Shown: positions 24,440 through 36,991, counted from the stretch's first letter. The stretch: DNA of 64,000 bases from Torreya grandis (GCA_037957365.1 JARHVA010000021.1:5172501-5236500), one strand, 5' to 3'. Numbers and translations: made by a program. Notes: generated from the letters alone by a model not told the origin.

Positions 24440-25731
24440 TGTAGTTTAATTGGGGTTTCAATTAATTTACTATGTCAAGCACCTATTCAATTATTCCAAG
24501 TCAGTTTTTGGCTTGTTATAACTAGGTACAAACATAGAATAATCCCACAATGCTCAACATTTGTCACTCGATTGTGCTAACATCAATCCACATAAGGTGA
24601 AAACTTTATACACTCACCCAAAGTATAGTAGAGAAAGAACTGGGGCCTATGTTTGGTTGTTTGTGAAATAAAACAACTAATTCTTCATAGGACTTGGTCA
24701 TTGCAATAATGAAGTTAACAGGTTCATTAGCATAAGCCATTCAAGGTGGAGTCTTATGGTCTATAGGCGCAAATCCTATTTGTGGAACCCATTCTAGTCA
24801 TAAGGGAAAAAGCTTATATTTGGTGGTTTTATTGTCTCAAGGGCACATGCCTTTGTTTTAATGGGTTTAACACCATTCGACACTAAGATGGGTCAATAGA
24901 ATGCCTTAGATCAAGTTTATTCTAGGCTCGTGCTTTATGTAAGAGTAACATCACTGGGCATGGGTTCTTATTTATACTTAGGCCATTTCTACAAATATGA
25001 TGACATCATCATAAATTATAGAGATGCCATAAATGCCATGAATCAAAAGCTTACAAATAACATTCTTAACATTCAGATGGAGTTTATAATACTAAAAGAA
25101 TCACATTCATTGTGCATTTTAATGAAAAATCTAAAGACATTAAACCCAAGAACACCATGAATTACTACAATTAATCTTATTCATTACTCAAAGTTTAAAT
25201 GCATAACAGAGTTCATGTTATGTAAAACAAAGTAAAGGCTAGCTAATCTAATACATGACCTAAAGGCTCACAGGTGATCTTGGGCACTACAGTGTGGATC
25301 ATTAGAGGCATCCATGCTAAAACTTATGCTAATGGCATCCATGATATCCAAATTCAATTATGCAGAGCTTCACTACTTTAATTCTCATCTCTTTCTCTCT
25401 AGATCGAGATTGGCCTTATAACAGATAGGAGCATCTTCATGCCAGGGTGAAAGGTATACGTCGAGTGTTGAGTTGGAGGCTTGGTTGATCATTATGTTGG
25501 CTCCATCACCTTGATCTATTTATGTTTCATTCATCATGCATAACTTACTCAAGAAGATGCCCTTAAAAATTGGGTACTAGTTAACCACTTGCCAGTTGGT
25601 ACTAGATTTGCAATGATTCTTTTGACTAGTGCAAAAGATACTAAAATGGTAATCATACCAAGTGATTTCCTTATGTTAAGATGTATGTTGAGTTGGCATA
25701 GATCCATACTTAGATGAATTTGGGGCCCAAT
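24440..25731 (-). repeat. 5' LTR of the Athila-like element (about 1.29 kb)
   Basis: It starts TGTAGTTTAATTGGGG like the copy at 11182. The alignment holds to about 25730, where the CA end seen in the other LTR has changed to a TG-like end. The outer border is therefore accurate only to a few bases. Confidence 0.85.
24969..24976 (-). promoter_or_regulatory. LTR TATA box (Athila-like 5' LTR)
   Basis: The minus strand reads TATAAATA, conserved with 11711-11718. Confidence 0.45.
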
Positions 25732-25732
25732 G

Positions 25733-26379
25733 GGGCCTACTCCTACCTTTCTCATACCAGATTCCTTATCTCGAGGGGGCTACATATATGCAAAAGACAC
25801 TCCCTCCATTATGGATAACATGTGGCCTATCTAGATATTCCCCCCCTCAAGGATAAACCAATGGTGTTAGCTCTGATCTGCTATAACCTTCACCTAGGGG
25901 AACCCTCTCCCATCATCAAGGTCTTATCTAGATCTATGGTATGGCTCAGTTAGGGAGAGGGTTAGGACTTGCCCACACCACCTTTAGTGTGGTTTAGGGA
26001 GATCCCCAAATATCTTAATGTGAATCTAGATCATATTAATATTATGTTATATATCACAAGAGATGAAAAAAATTCTTGGCTCAATCTACTACATTTAGGG
26101 AATAATATGATCTCTTATACGATGTCGAGTAATCGTTTCAAGTTAGTACTTTTGCTCTAGGTGTTCAGACCTCTTCTATTGGTATTATTCCTACTTCTAC
26201 ACCTCTAATGACATATGTGATATCCATCTAATATGTGGGGGCAAAACGAGGCCTCTAAAAAAAATTTAATACCTCTTCCAACATAGTAAACCTTTACCTC
26301 ACCCCTGATGCCTCCACATGGTACTTCACCAACATCACCTATTATAGGTTCCCTTGAACATACTATTATAAATCTACAT
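25733..26379. other. Unassigned flank between the Athila-like and Tat-like elements
   Basis: I see no gene. It contains CT-rich and purine-rich patches (for example 25770-25860) and short open pieces only. It may be leader sequence of the plus-strand Tat-like element that follows. Confidence 0.4.
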
Positions 26380-27990
26380 GCTAAGGTGTTCTGGTTAAAA
26401 TAAGGTGCATATAGAGATATTCATTCCATGGATTCACATTCCTTGCTTCATAACCCATTATCCCATGAGATAGTAGCTTATCCTTTATTGATAGGGTTTA
26501 TAGCTCCCAAGTTTACACTATACAAAGGTAAAGGTGATCCATAACAACTTAGATTATTCCACACAACATACTTGGATTATGCATATAATGATAAATTATA
26601 TAGCAAGATATTCCTAAAAAGTCTCAAAGAATATGTTTTGTGATGGTTCTATGACATTCCCCTACAATTAGTTAGAGCATTCAACCCTTTAGTAGATCAA
26701 TTTATAACACATTTCACTATCAACATTTATGAGAAATTGTCTTATGCACAAATTACTAAACTTAAGGAAGGATATAATAGAACAATAAATTATTATGTAC
26801 TTAAAATACTATGCTATCCAAGATGAATAATGTTATGGCTGAAAATGAGCTACAAGACATATTCAAAAAAATATTGCTTACATGCCTCCATGAGTCAATT
26901 ATCTTCAAGAGATTCAAATCTGTTGATGAGCTATGACATAAAGTAAGGGACATATATGTTTAGCTCATAGATTTTAACAAAATTAATTATACATCCACTA
27001 ATACAACTACTTCAACAAAGTGTTTTTAAAACAAACCAAGCTATAAGTTCAAACTAATTGATAACAAGATTGAGGCAAATAATATAGTTAATACAATGTC
27101 ACGACCTATAAATCGATTACAATTGATAGTTTGAATGAAGAAGAAATTTTCAAGATTAACATCACATCCTCGTATACTATTACATAAGCTACTTGAGTGC
27201 AACCTTATCATTATTATTCCTCCACATGAGCCCAGTCTAAATGGGCCCATTCCAAATAAATATGATAACAATGCATATGATGATTATCACCAGATTGTGG
27301 GCCATTCCATGAAAAAATGTTTCAAAATAGAGACATAAGATATAAGATCTTATTGATGAAAACATTATCAAATTGGGCACTCCTATAATGGAATCTCAAC
27401 CATAGAACAATGGAAATCACAAGTTGAAAATATTTAATGATACATTTCCCAAACATGAGATGATAGAAACTAAGGATACTTTATAAGTACACCATGCATA
27501 CAATATGTATCCTCCACCTATGACATACAATGACCTAATGATGTGATTATTGGTACACTTACTAACACTTTACCATAGTGTCCTATGATCATATTTGATG
27601 ATAGTGAGATTGTCAATGATGATTCAGATTTTCAAGTAATATTAATATGATCTTATATCAATGAGCAACCCATATATGGTGTTATGATTAATAATGGGTC
27701 AAGTGAGAATGTGTGCATAATGACACTTTTTCACTCCCTTGGATACACACAACATGATATATAAGATACATTAAGAGTAGTTAAGTAATTCTATGGATAA
27801 AAATAGAATACCCTTGGATACATATTGCAACCTCTTGAGGTGGGCTCTGCCATACTAGCCACTCCATTCTTATTTTTATAGATAAAGAGGTCTTCAACAT
27901 ATTTTTAGGATTCCCTTGGATGAAAAAACTTTATATAGTACCATCTACAATAAATTGATGTCTCAAGTACATACACTATAAAAAGGTAAT
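26380..27990 (+). pseudogene. Tat/Ogre-like gag and protease remnant, plus strand
   Basis: Plus-strand frames contain a Tat-type gag. FTLYKGKGDP (about 26510) is followed by LRLFHTTYLDYAYNDKLYSK, WFYDIPLQLVRAFNPLVDQF and LSYAQITKLKEGYN. Farther on, a histidine knuckle (YDDYHQIVGHSMKKC, 27278-27322, first Cys changed to Tyr) is followed in another frame by DLIDENIIKLGTP. A protease block at 27674-27770 reads GVMINNGSSENVC and then HSLGYTQHD. The catalytic Asp position reads Asn, a G-to-A change. Next comes a VFNIFLGFPWMKKL block. Stops and frame changes are frequent. No RT follows in the next 2 kb, so this is a gag-protease remnant or a non-autonomous type. Confidence 0.75.
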
Positions 27991-28550
27991 AATAATTACA
28001 AGCATAGGATGTGAGTATCCTCTACAACCATTGGTATCTCCTCCTCTATCCCCATGACCATTGTAGTTTACTAATGCACCCATACATGATCAATATATAG
28101 AGCGAATGGTTACACATAAGTAATACATATCTATACACTTAGTTCAGAGGAAATTAGTTAGACCTACAAGACATCTAGCTATTCAACACCCATCACATCA
28201 AAGAGTTGTTTAGGGATCATAGAGGCTATCATTTCCTATATCATGTACTAAGGTAATACCAAAGATAGTTCAACATGTTTCATAATGAACAATAGTAGTG
28301 AAATATTCTCCTAATATATAGAAAACCCCATTGAGTCATAAGCCTTCTAGACTTACATATCATACACATGTTTACATGAGTTGTGATTATGAATGTTATC
28401 ATTAGCACATGACTTCTTATCAGATTTTGACACACCCACATTAGGTACCTTTCTTCCATTAAAGAGGATCCTTACCATATTCGACATAGGAACTCCCCAT
28501 GGTCCTCCCATTGATAGGATTATTGGTTAGCTCTTTTGAAATCTCAAATA

Positions 28551-28630
28551 CTTTAAAAAAATTAAAAATTAGAAAAAATAAAAATAAATAAAATATAAAA
28601 ACATAAAAATGTTCAAAAAAATAAAAAATC
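28551..28630. repeat. A-rich low-complexity tract
   Basis: The plus strand is almost only A and T, with runs of AAAAAAT and AAATAAAAT. No coding content is visible. Confidence 0.75.
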
Positions 28631-29094
28631 AAGACATGAGCATAACATTGATTACTATATTACACTACATTACAATGTCTACATATGTTATTTATCACAT
28701 GTTTGGTATATGGCATATTTGTTTCATACACACATGGATTTCACGGTAATGACATACATGTTACACACGGACATATAGGTGGACTTTCCTCTACCCAATG
28801 GCCATGCTAATATTGGGGGCATCTTATTCCACAAGTTTCATTATTAAAGTTTATATATTTATATGACCTCTCTACCATGTTTAGATACATATATTTCTTA
28901 CACACATCTTGTTAATTACTCATATCTTACATGATACTACATGGATATGCTATTATACTATGATGTGATATTGTTACATATGGATGGTGTAGACTAGTTT
29001 TACTTTTTTTATGCTCTGTTGATGTTATTACCATCTTACATGATAGGTTATTTTTTTGTCTTTTAATCTATTGTGTGTGGTTATTTTGCCTTAT

Positions 29095-29290
29095 TTGTGA
29101 CATATTTATGTCCCTTGCATGTGGCCCTTGGCCTTGCTTGTTTGATACATATTTATGTCCCTTCTTTGTGACATATTTATGTCACTTGCATGTGGCCCCT
29201 AACCTTGCTAGTTTGTGACATATTTATGTCCCTTGTATGTGGCCCTTGGCCTTGTTTATTTGTGAGATATTCATGTCATTTGTATGAAAC
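29095..29290. repeat. Tandem repeat, about 47-bp unit, 3-4 copies
   Basis: The unit starts TTGTGACATATTTATGTCCC and continues with a CATGTGGCCCTTGGCC-type half. Copies begin at about 29095, 29163 (after a shortened copy) and 29212, with a truncated last copy near 29259. The copies differ by a few bases. Tandem repeats of this size are common in non-coding parts of Tat/Ogre elements. Confidence 0.8.
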
Positions 29291-30119
29291 CTTAGCCCTT
29301 ATCTTTGACACCAAAATTTGAGCTTGTTGCACTTGTTGAGCTTACTGACATTGAGTGATGTCATGATCCATACCATGCACTATTATTGCATAGTCTTATT
29401 CAATTATCCTTATACTATGTACTTCATTGATACATCTATCTAGACATGATACGTATATGCCCTACATTACATATGTTAAATACATGCCTTGATTGACATA
29501 TATATTACTATGATGACATACTCTACACATGCTCACATGATTAAACATGATGCTATCTTTATACATGAGATTTTATAGTTAACTTAGATTTTGAGATGAT
29601 TGATTTATAAGACACATCCCTCATCTCAAAATCAAGGCATTACAGTGGGTTTTTCATAGAGATATAAACCTCCATGAACAAAAAAAAAAATAGAGTACAA
29701 ATTTTAGAGATTCATAATGGTTCAGTTATTAGATGGTTAAGTCATAGATATTTGCATATAAGTAAAATTTATGGTGTCATATTCCATGTAATACACTCAC
29801 TTTATATATGATTAAGTAAAAATTCATACACACTTGGTGCATATACATGGTTATATGTACACAATTTATAGGAACACAAATCACATGTTCTCACATACAC
29901 ATACATTTGAGATATAAGTTCTCATATTTAAAATATATATGCATATAATTCTATATCAATTATTATAGATTCAAAGGGGCATGATACTAGTTCATGCATA
30001 TATAAATACTTTCAGATTCATGAAGCATAATAATGGTTTATGCACATACATAATAGTACAATTTATAGTTGAATGAAAAATAATTGTCACTCCACTTCAC
30101 ACTTATCAAATATATGGTC

Positions 30120-33075
30120 TATTAGAGAGTTTTTAATGATGTCATGGTGATGTCATGGAGGTGTCCAAGTGAGTGGATGAAGTGTCTTAATAGTCTATGT
30201 GTCAATGACAAAGTGTGCAAAGTGCTTGTCATAGTATGCTTGAAGGTGGCTTGGTTAATCTTTAGTTTTAGCATGGTTGGAGATGTTTAGGGATGAGTAT
30301 GGTGATTTGAGGATGTGTGAGGGGTCCTACCAAAGGTCAAAGATGATTGGAGTGCTTGTCTATATGAGTATAATCCATCCAATTCTTCAGTATGTTCATC
30401 TAGGCATAATTGGCTTTGTGACAAATAAATATGAGGAGGCATTTTAATCTCATTATATGTCACACATTTGAGGGTTCTAGGAGAAAATTGATATATGGTT
30501 AAATTATCCTATGTGAGGAGATCATATGGTCAAAATTTTAGATCATGTGATTTAGCGCAACAAAATATATGTGGGTGCAAAGTTGGTCCCTTAGATAGAA
30601 GTGAACTAAGTTTCAACACAACCAAATTTGTAAAGAAGATCTAATAGTCTGCCTTTCATCACATCAAATATCACCAATGCAAAATAAATTTGAGCTCAAA
30701 TACGTTATTTATCTAAGTAAAAGAAAGAGCTGAGTAAGCAATTTGGTGATGGCATATCTCACACATATGGACATTTTAGAAGGAATTGGTCATATGGGTT
30801 TGTTCAGTATTTTACCTAGTTTTTATGGTTCAAATTTGAGAACATGTGAGTGAGCGAGGTAAAAGATATAACTATGAAAATTTGGCCTTTCAAGTAGATT
30901 TCAATGGTCCCTATACTTAGTCATTTTTTCATGATGTTAAAGATTAGGACTAGATGAAGATCCAATAGTTTGTGGGAGTTCTTACATCTAGATCTACATT
31001 GCATAGTAAGTCAAATGGGTCAAAATGTTTGATACTTAAACTAGGTAAAGACTGAGATCTTTACAAAAATATCAATAGAGTATGTTTTTCCCAAGGTGTT
31101 AGGAAGCAACAAGATGAGGACAAGTGTTTGATGTTTATCGTTGAGCAGAGGTAAAGAACAAGCTTCTTCAAAAGATCAATGGTGAACAAGTGTTTATACT
31201 AATCAAGATCAATGGTGCACATATAAGTCAAAAGGCCAAAGTGATATAGGTTTAACAAGGTAAAGGTTGAGCTCCTTATAATAAAATTGATGATACGTAT
31301 GTGGTCAAGATTGCAAGATTGCACAAGATGAGGTCAACTATTCAAAGTTTAACATTTAGACAATGTCACACTATGAGTTAAAATTCAAAGAAGATCAACA
31401 ATGCATATTTAATATAATATGCAAGGGCATGAGATGAATTATAAGTGACCGAAGTTTAATTATGACCATTTGAATTAAAATATTTTTAAATTTTAACCAA
31501 AAAATACTAGTGTCTAGTTTTTAGGCCATATCGTTTGATCCATGCAAAATTTAATCACGATGTAAAAAGAAAATTTGTAGAGGAATCTAAGGTACATATA
31601 GAAATATAGATTCAAAGATTTGAAAGTGTGTACAATAAAAGTTATGAAGGTTCAAAGTTAACTATGTTTTTGTGTATGCTCTATAAGTAACCCAAGAAGG
31701 GTAATTGAGTTGTACTTGTTGGTATATCGATGTTTAAGTGAAACAAATATTGGAGTATGTTTTAGACTTCATGAGGACCATTTATGTGCATTATTAAGGT
31801 TTAAACAATCATATGTAGTATGAACTAAGGGTTAGAAGTCAATTTTGTTTTTGTTCTTGATGACTGTGTGTACAAAAAGGTGTTTGAGCTAATTTAGCAT
31901 TAAAAGAAGGGTGATGCAATGGATATGGGAACTTGAGAAGGATTTATAGATCATATGACATGGGTACATGTGTTGGAAAGTGTTTATATGTTCTTATTTC
32001 AATCGAAGAAGTGTCAAAGAGGTGAATGGGTTATCATAGGACCTAAAATGTGACTTAGGCCTATTTGAAAATGTGTTGTGCTTAAGTGTGACCCATGTTA
32101 GATGCCTTAAGGGTGAAGGCATGTGTTGTGGCTGATATGAAATATTTTGATCTTGATAATCATGATATCTCTATAAATGGTGAAACCAAATTTGTTGGTT
32201 TATAGAGATATTTTGTGAGATAAGATAATTTATGAGAGACTTGTGAGTAGGTGCTCAAAATAGAGGCTTGTGTAGACCAGTGGAGTATGTGTTAAGAGTG
32301 TAGTAGAGACTTGTTGGAGAAAATTTAATAAGAGACATGTGTGAGTAAAGCATGTGTTGAAGAGTGTAGAAGATAGAGGAAAGACACAGGTCAAAGTGAA
32401 GACTGTGTGTATGATTATTTGGTCATGTTACTAGTGTTGTGATAGACTATTGTAGGTTGATAAGCATGAGAAGTGTGAAGTGATCTAGAATGTGGTTTTT
32501 GGATGCACTGTGAGTGTCTAAAGAAGTGAAGGATGTTTTTTTTATCATAGGTTCATCATCAGGTGTTAAAGACATTAGTTTAAAGGTGGAGGTGTTCATC
32601 TCATAGGAGGTCAGAAGGACTTGATCTTCCTTAGGGGCAAGTGTTCTTTATGAAGAATTTTTTCACTAAAGGCCTTAGGTTAGAAGGACTGGACCAAGGT
32701 TTTTATTCAAAAGTACTTAACCAAAAGGTGGTTAGAAGGACTTGATCATCTCAGGGGCATATGTTCCTTGTGAAATTGATGTTTCACTAAATCCTAGTAA
32801 GAAGGACTTGATCAATCTCTTATTTATAATCTCTTATAGGACAAGTAGTCCATGTGTTGTAGGCTTGAGAGTGGGTTTTATTCCCCATGAGGGTTTCCCA
32901 TAGGAAATATGTGTTGTGTGTTTGATCTTGTGTATGCATTTAATGAATGAGCTCTCTTGTTAATGTTGCTTGATCAAGTTGATATATGATTATTGTTTAA
33001 TAGTTTGAAAGGATTGAAATTGAAATATCTAGGGTCACTGATTCACCCCCCCCTTCAGTGATTTTACCTCTAAAA
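30120..33075 (+). repeat. 5' LTR of the gag-only Copia element (2956 bp)
   Basis: The start (TATTAGAG) aligns base for base with TGTTGGAT at 36992, so the terminal TG has mutated to TA. The end reads CTAAAA, against CTAACA in the other LTR. A short GATGTCATGG duplication near 30139 is present only in this copy. The flanking TGGTC and the adjacent primer-binding site fix both ends. Confidence 0.92.
32172..32179 (+). promoter_or_regulatory. LTR TATA box (gag-only Copia 5' LTR)
   Basis: TATAAATG lies about 2.05 kb into the LTR. The aligned site in the right LTR reads TATATAAAT (39026-39034). This implies a U3 of about 2 kb and an R-U5 of about 0.9 kb. Confidence 0.5.
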
Positions 33076-33077
33076 AT

Positions 33078-33088
33078 TGGTATCAGAG
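33078..33088 (+). other. Primer-binding site (initiator-Met tRNA)
   Basis: TGGTATCAGAG lies two bases after the left LTR, the standard plant Copia/Gypsy primer site. Confidence 0.93.
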
Positions 33089-33138
33089 TAAGTCCTTTGG
33101 TAAAGGCTTAATAGATTGAAGATGATCCAAGGTATAAT

Positions 33139-35766
33139 ATGGGTAGTCATCAAGGAGGTTTCTCTACTAAGCAAGCACCGATGTTCAATGGATCCAATTA
33201 TGATTTTTAGAGTGCAAGGATGAGGACCTACATGATATCCCTAGGGTTTGATACTTGGAAATATGTTATGGATAGTTATTCTACACCTAATATTCCCCCA
33301 TCTAGTTCTATAGATAAAAATTTATTTGAGAATAATTCTAAGGGAATGAATGCTATCACTTTTGGTCTTTCAGAGATTGAATACACTAAGGTAATCCATT
33401 ACACTTCTGATAAGGAAATGTGGGATAAATTGAAGACTATTTATGACGGATATTTAAAGGTTAATTTGGAAAAATTTTAGACTCACTAGAGACAATTTGA
33501 GAGTATTAAGATAAAGTAAGAAGATTTTGTGGCATCCTTTCAATAGAGAGTTGATGAGATTATGAACATCATTAGAGGTCTCAGAAAGAATCTTGAAGAA
33601 GCTATTATAGTTCAAAAGGTATTAAGGTCTCTCTCACTCAAGTATGATTCTAAAGTATCTACTATAATAGAAAGTCATGATCTTACTTAGTTGAAGATGG
33701 ATCAATTACATGACATTCTTACTGCTTATGAATTGAGAGTCAATGATGATAAACCACCAAAGAAGGAATCAACATTCAAGATAGAACTGAAGTTAAAGGA
33801 AAATTTCCAAGGTAAGAAACTCAAGGAGGATGACACATATAATATTGATGAAGATGAACTAATTGCTTTGTTTAGAAGGAAATTAAAAATAGGTTTAGGC
33901 AAGTATAAGGGTAAACTACCCTTAAAATGCTCTAATTGTGGAGAAGTAGGACACTTTGCTAATAAGTGCCCTCATAAGCATAAGAATAATGATGATGAAA
34001 ATCATGGTGATGATCAAGATGAGGACAAGAAGACATATAAGTTTGATAAGAGGAAGAAAATATTCAAAAAGTATGACAACAAGAAGAAGTCCTTCAAGAA
34101 CAAGAAGAGTTTCTACACCAATAAAGATTGTAGCTCATTAGATGAGAGTGAAGACAATGACTCAGAGTATGATCATGAAAATGATGGTCGTATTGAAGAT
34201 GAATATCTCTTCATGGTAGAGGAAGGAAGTTACTCATACTAAAAGGAGTCTACTTGGAATGATTCAGATGATGATAAAGATAAGGTGGATTGTGAGACTG
34301 AATTGATAAATGCTCTTAAAGAACTAAAGATTAAGAAGAAGATTAAAAAGAAGATGAAGTCTCAAATCAAGGACTATGAGGAGAAATTTAGTGTGCATGA
34401 AGCAAGAATTAATGAAGACACTAAGGAGAATGAGTATATATTCAAGCATATTAGTTATCAATTGGAAACCCTGTCTACAAGCTTGAAAGCTAAAGACAAT
34501 AAATGTTCAAGGTATGTAATTGAAAATGAATTATTTAAAGATGAGTTAGAGAAGACATCTAGTAAGATGTAGTCATATATGAGATTTGAAAAGATATCAA
34601 GTGATCTATACTATATTCTAAGTGTTCACAAGCATGCAAGTGATAAAACTGGTCTTGGATACAAAGAAGAACTAGAAAATGCAACTCAAGATAAGATGAA
34701 GAATAATGTAAATCAGACCTTGAAGGTCAACAATCAGTTAAGGAATGAAGATGCTAGCAAAGTGAAGACAAATTAGATCAAACAACCAAATGCCATGAGG
34801 TAATCAAGTTTCAATGGTTATTGTTACACATGTAATTATTTTGGGCATAGAGATAGAGAATGCAAGACACCTGTTAGAAATGAGTTTGCTTGGAACTATG
34901 ATGGGGATCATCAGTCAAAAGGTGTGAACAAAGTTAAGTGTTTCAACTGTCTTGATGAGAAACTTTTTGATAAGAATTGTCCAAATAAGGTAAGGTAGGA
35001 TAAACTTCTTTCAAGAGGTATAGTGTGCTTCAATTGCCAACATAGAGGTCACATTGATATATTCTTCAAGAAAAGGCCTACAATATAGAATAGGTTTAAT
35101 CAGGCTCCTAGAGTGCAAGAAAGAAGACAAGTTAACTCATGTAAACCAAAGGTGGTAAGTATGGGTCATGATCAGTCTACAAGTCCAAGTAATCTTTTTG
35201 CTATGGTGGAGAATGCTATAGAAGTTGGAAAGTGGCAAGAGCTCTCATTGTCTACTCATATTGTGAATGAAGAGACCAAGCTCAAGGAGAAAACCAAGGT
35301 TCTGGTTGAGGCTAGTTTTGAGGTATGTTTGGATGTTAATGAGCAACCTGTTGTGTGTGAGAAAGCTTCAAGCATGGATCCTATGTTGACAAGATCTAAA
35401 GGTGATGTTATACAATGCAAAGAAGCTACTACAGTGATCAAGGTATGTGAATATTCCATAGTTACTCTAAATAATGTATATCTTATCATAGAAGAGAAAG
35501 TGAGTGATGTAGAAAAGGAACAAGTTATCAAAGTTCAAAATAATAAGAATATGAACAAGGAGTCTTATAGATATAAAAGTATTTAAATGGTTATTGAAGA
35601 GATGTGGGCCACTCCTGGATTCACTTTGTTTAAGAACATTGTGGTGTATAGGAAGTCTCTGTATATGCTTCATAAGAGACTTCTTTCAGTGGAGAAGCAA
35701 GTGTTGTTGTGGCATTCTTTAGAAGGTCCTAGAAGGCAAGAGATACATGTATCTAGTTGGAGGTAG
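33139..35766 (+). pseudogene. Single long gag-like frame, 875 codons, four CCHC-like motifs
   Basis: The ATG at 33139 lies about 50 bases beyond the primer-binding site and opens a frame that reaches TAG at 35764. I found no frameshift. Thirteen premature stops interrupt it: nine TAG, four TAA, no TGA. The N-terminal part is Copia gag (MRTYMISLGFDTWKYV, then EMWDKLKTIYDGY, then EAIIVQKVLRSLSLKYDSKV). A canonical knuckle CSNCGEVGHFANKC lies near 33930-33970. It is followed by a lysine/aspartate-rich stretch, a coiled-coil-like acidic part (34285-34570), and a second canonical knuckle CYTCNYFGHRDREC near 34825-34865. Two damaged knuckles follow: CFNCLDEKLFDKNC, with His replaced by Leu, and CFNCQHRGHIDIFF, with the last Cys lost. 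The C-terminal 220 codons match nothing I recognise. The length is well above ordinary Copia gag. Confidence 0.88.
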
Positions 35767-36979
35767 TGTGTCAATGGGATAAGTGATTTTATGATCCCAG
35801 AATGATGTCATGGTGGTTTTATGGTCTGAAGGTATGTTGAAGTCAAATTGGATATTTTTGAGTGCTCTCAATTTTCTCAGTTTTGTCTTAAGAGCAAGAA
35901 GGCCTAAAAATGGGTTATAAGATGTATGGGTTTCAAAAGGTATGGAGGCTCAAATTTTGTTCCAAGAGTGTGTGATGTTTGTCTCCAAATGTGCAAGAAG
36001 TTTTAGAGGTGGGTGTTGACTACAAGGGGTTTGTTGACCTTGTTTATTTATGAGATTCTAGAATTTTGGGCTATGATAGAAGAGTGGTTTACCTTATGAT
36101 TTGTGGTCTAAGGATTTTTAATGGGCCAAATGGGTTGTCAAATAAAGCTTCACAAATATTTGAAGGTTTTTGGTTTTCAAGTTATTCAAGTTTTTGTCGA
36201 GATAGAGGCCTAATTATTTAGTAGGTTTGTGAAGGAAGTATGTTGCAAATGATGATCTAGGTTATGAAAATTGGTGTGCTTGAGGGGGAATATAAGAGTG
36301 ATCCAAATATGAAGTTTTAGGTCTTGAATTTATGTTTATAGAAAGCTATGGGCTCTACAAATTCTAGGTAGGGCTACAAGGAGTCTAGACACGCCTAGTG
36401 TGAAGATTTGATGTTTTTTTGTAATCTTATACAAAATACCAAGGTATGGTTGTTCTTATATGAGTTTTTTGGTTATTTTTAAACATCTTTCACATGTTTT
36501 GAGTATGGATTGAATAATTTTGTTGCTGATCATGGGATTGGCTTGTGAGAGAAAATTTGAAGGCAAGTTTGAAGGTTCTTCATGGTATGTGAAGATTTGA
36601 AGATGATCAAAAGGTGAAATGGTTCAAAGATCTTAGGTGGAGTTACTCTTAGATGGTTCTTGATATGTTTCATTATATTTTAGTACTTTTGTGTATTGTT
36701 TCTTCATTGGTTGCAGTGCTTAGCTGAAGAGAGTATTGACATGCGGCAAGAGGAAGTTGACAAGGCAAACAAAAGGTAGGCTCAAGGTAAGGGATAATTT
36801 CTATCATCTTTCTAAGGTGGTACTCTCTTGTTGATGGTCTTTATATTTTGTTAGGATCAGTTGGTGCCCACTTTTTCATTATGTCAAAGGGGGAGAAGAT
36901 TCCTATTGTGAGAGTGCTTGAAGAGAGAGAAACAAGGTAAATTGTATATTGTTTCATGATGGGTGTTGACATCAATGAC
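35767..36979 (+). other. Non-coding interior of the gag-only Copia element
   Basis: About 1.2 kb lies between the gag-like frame and the polypurine tract. It has stops in all plus-strand frames, and I see no YVDD, DDE or protease block. This is where pol would sit in a full Copia element. The last 200 bases include a repeated GGGTGTTGAC-type leader to the polypurine tract. Confidence 0.65.
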
Positions 36980-36991
36980 AAAGGGGGATAT
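36980..36991 (+). other. Polypurine tract of the gag-only Copia element
   Basis: AAAGGGGGATAT lies directly before the right LTR start TGTTGGATA, a textbook Copia arrangement. Confidence 0.9.

Larger units (their letters stand above)
11182..25732 (-). mobile_element. Large Athila-like Ty3/Gypsy element, decayed, minus strand
   Basis: This is a 14.5-kb minus-strand element bounded by two diverged LTRs of about 1.29 kb. Order on the minus strand is gag, CX2CX3HX4C knuckle, protease, a gag-like domain, RT with a YLDD site, RNase H and integrase. Then come about 4 kb of extra coding-like sequence before the 3' LTR. A long region between integrase and the 3' LTR is typical of Athila elements. The primer-binding site resembles the TTGGCGCC-type site used by Athila/Tat elements, altered mainly by C-to-T and G-to-A changes. 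The LTRs differ by roughly 12% by eye. Domains lie in several frames, so this copy has more indels than the chromovirus. I found no clear target-site duplication; the outer end of the right LTR has probably mutated. Athila rather than Tat is a moderate-confidence call. Confidence 0.85.
27991..30119. other. AT-rich sequence downstream of the Tat-like remnant
   Basis: It holds the A-rich run at 28551-28630, the 47-bp tandem repeats at 29095-29290, and many ATACATAT-type words. I recognise no RT, integrase or other gene. The final five bases (TGGTC, 30115-30119) are the target-site duplication of the Copia element. Confidence 0.5.

Noticed and set aside
33078..33088. tRNA-like match TGGTATCAGAG
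   Set aside because: It is a retrotransposon primer-binding site next to an LTR; no cloverleaf surrounds it.
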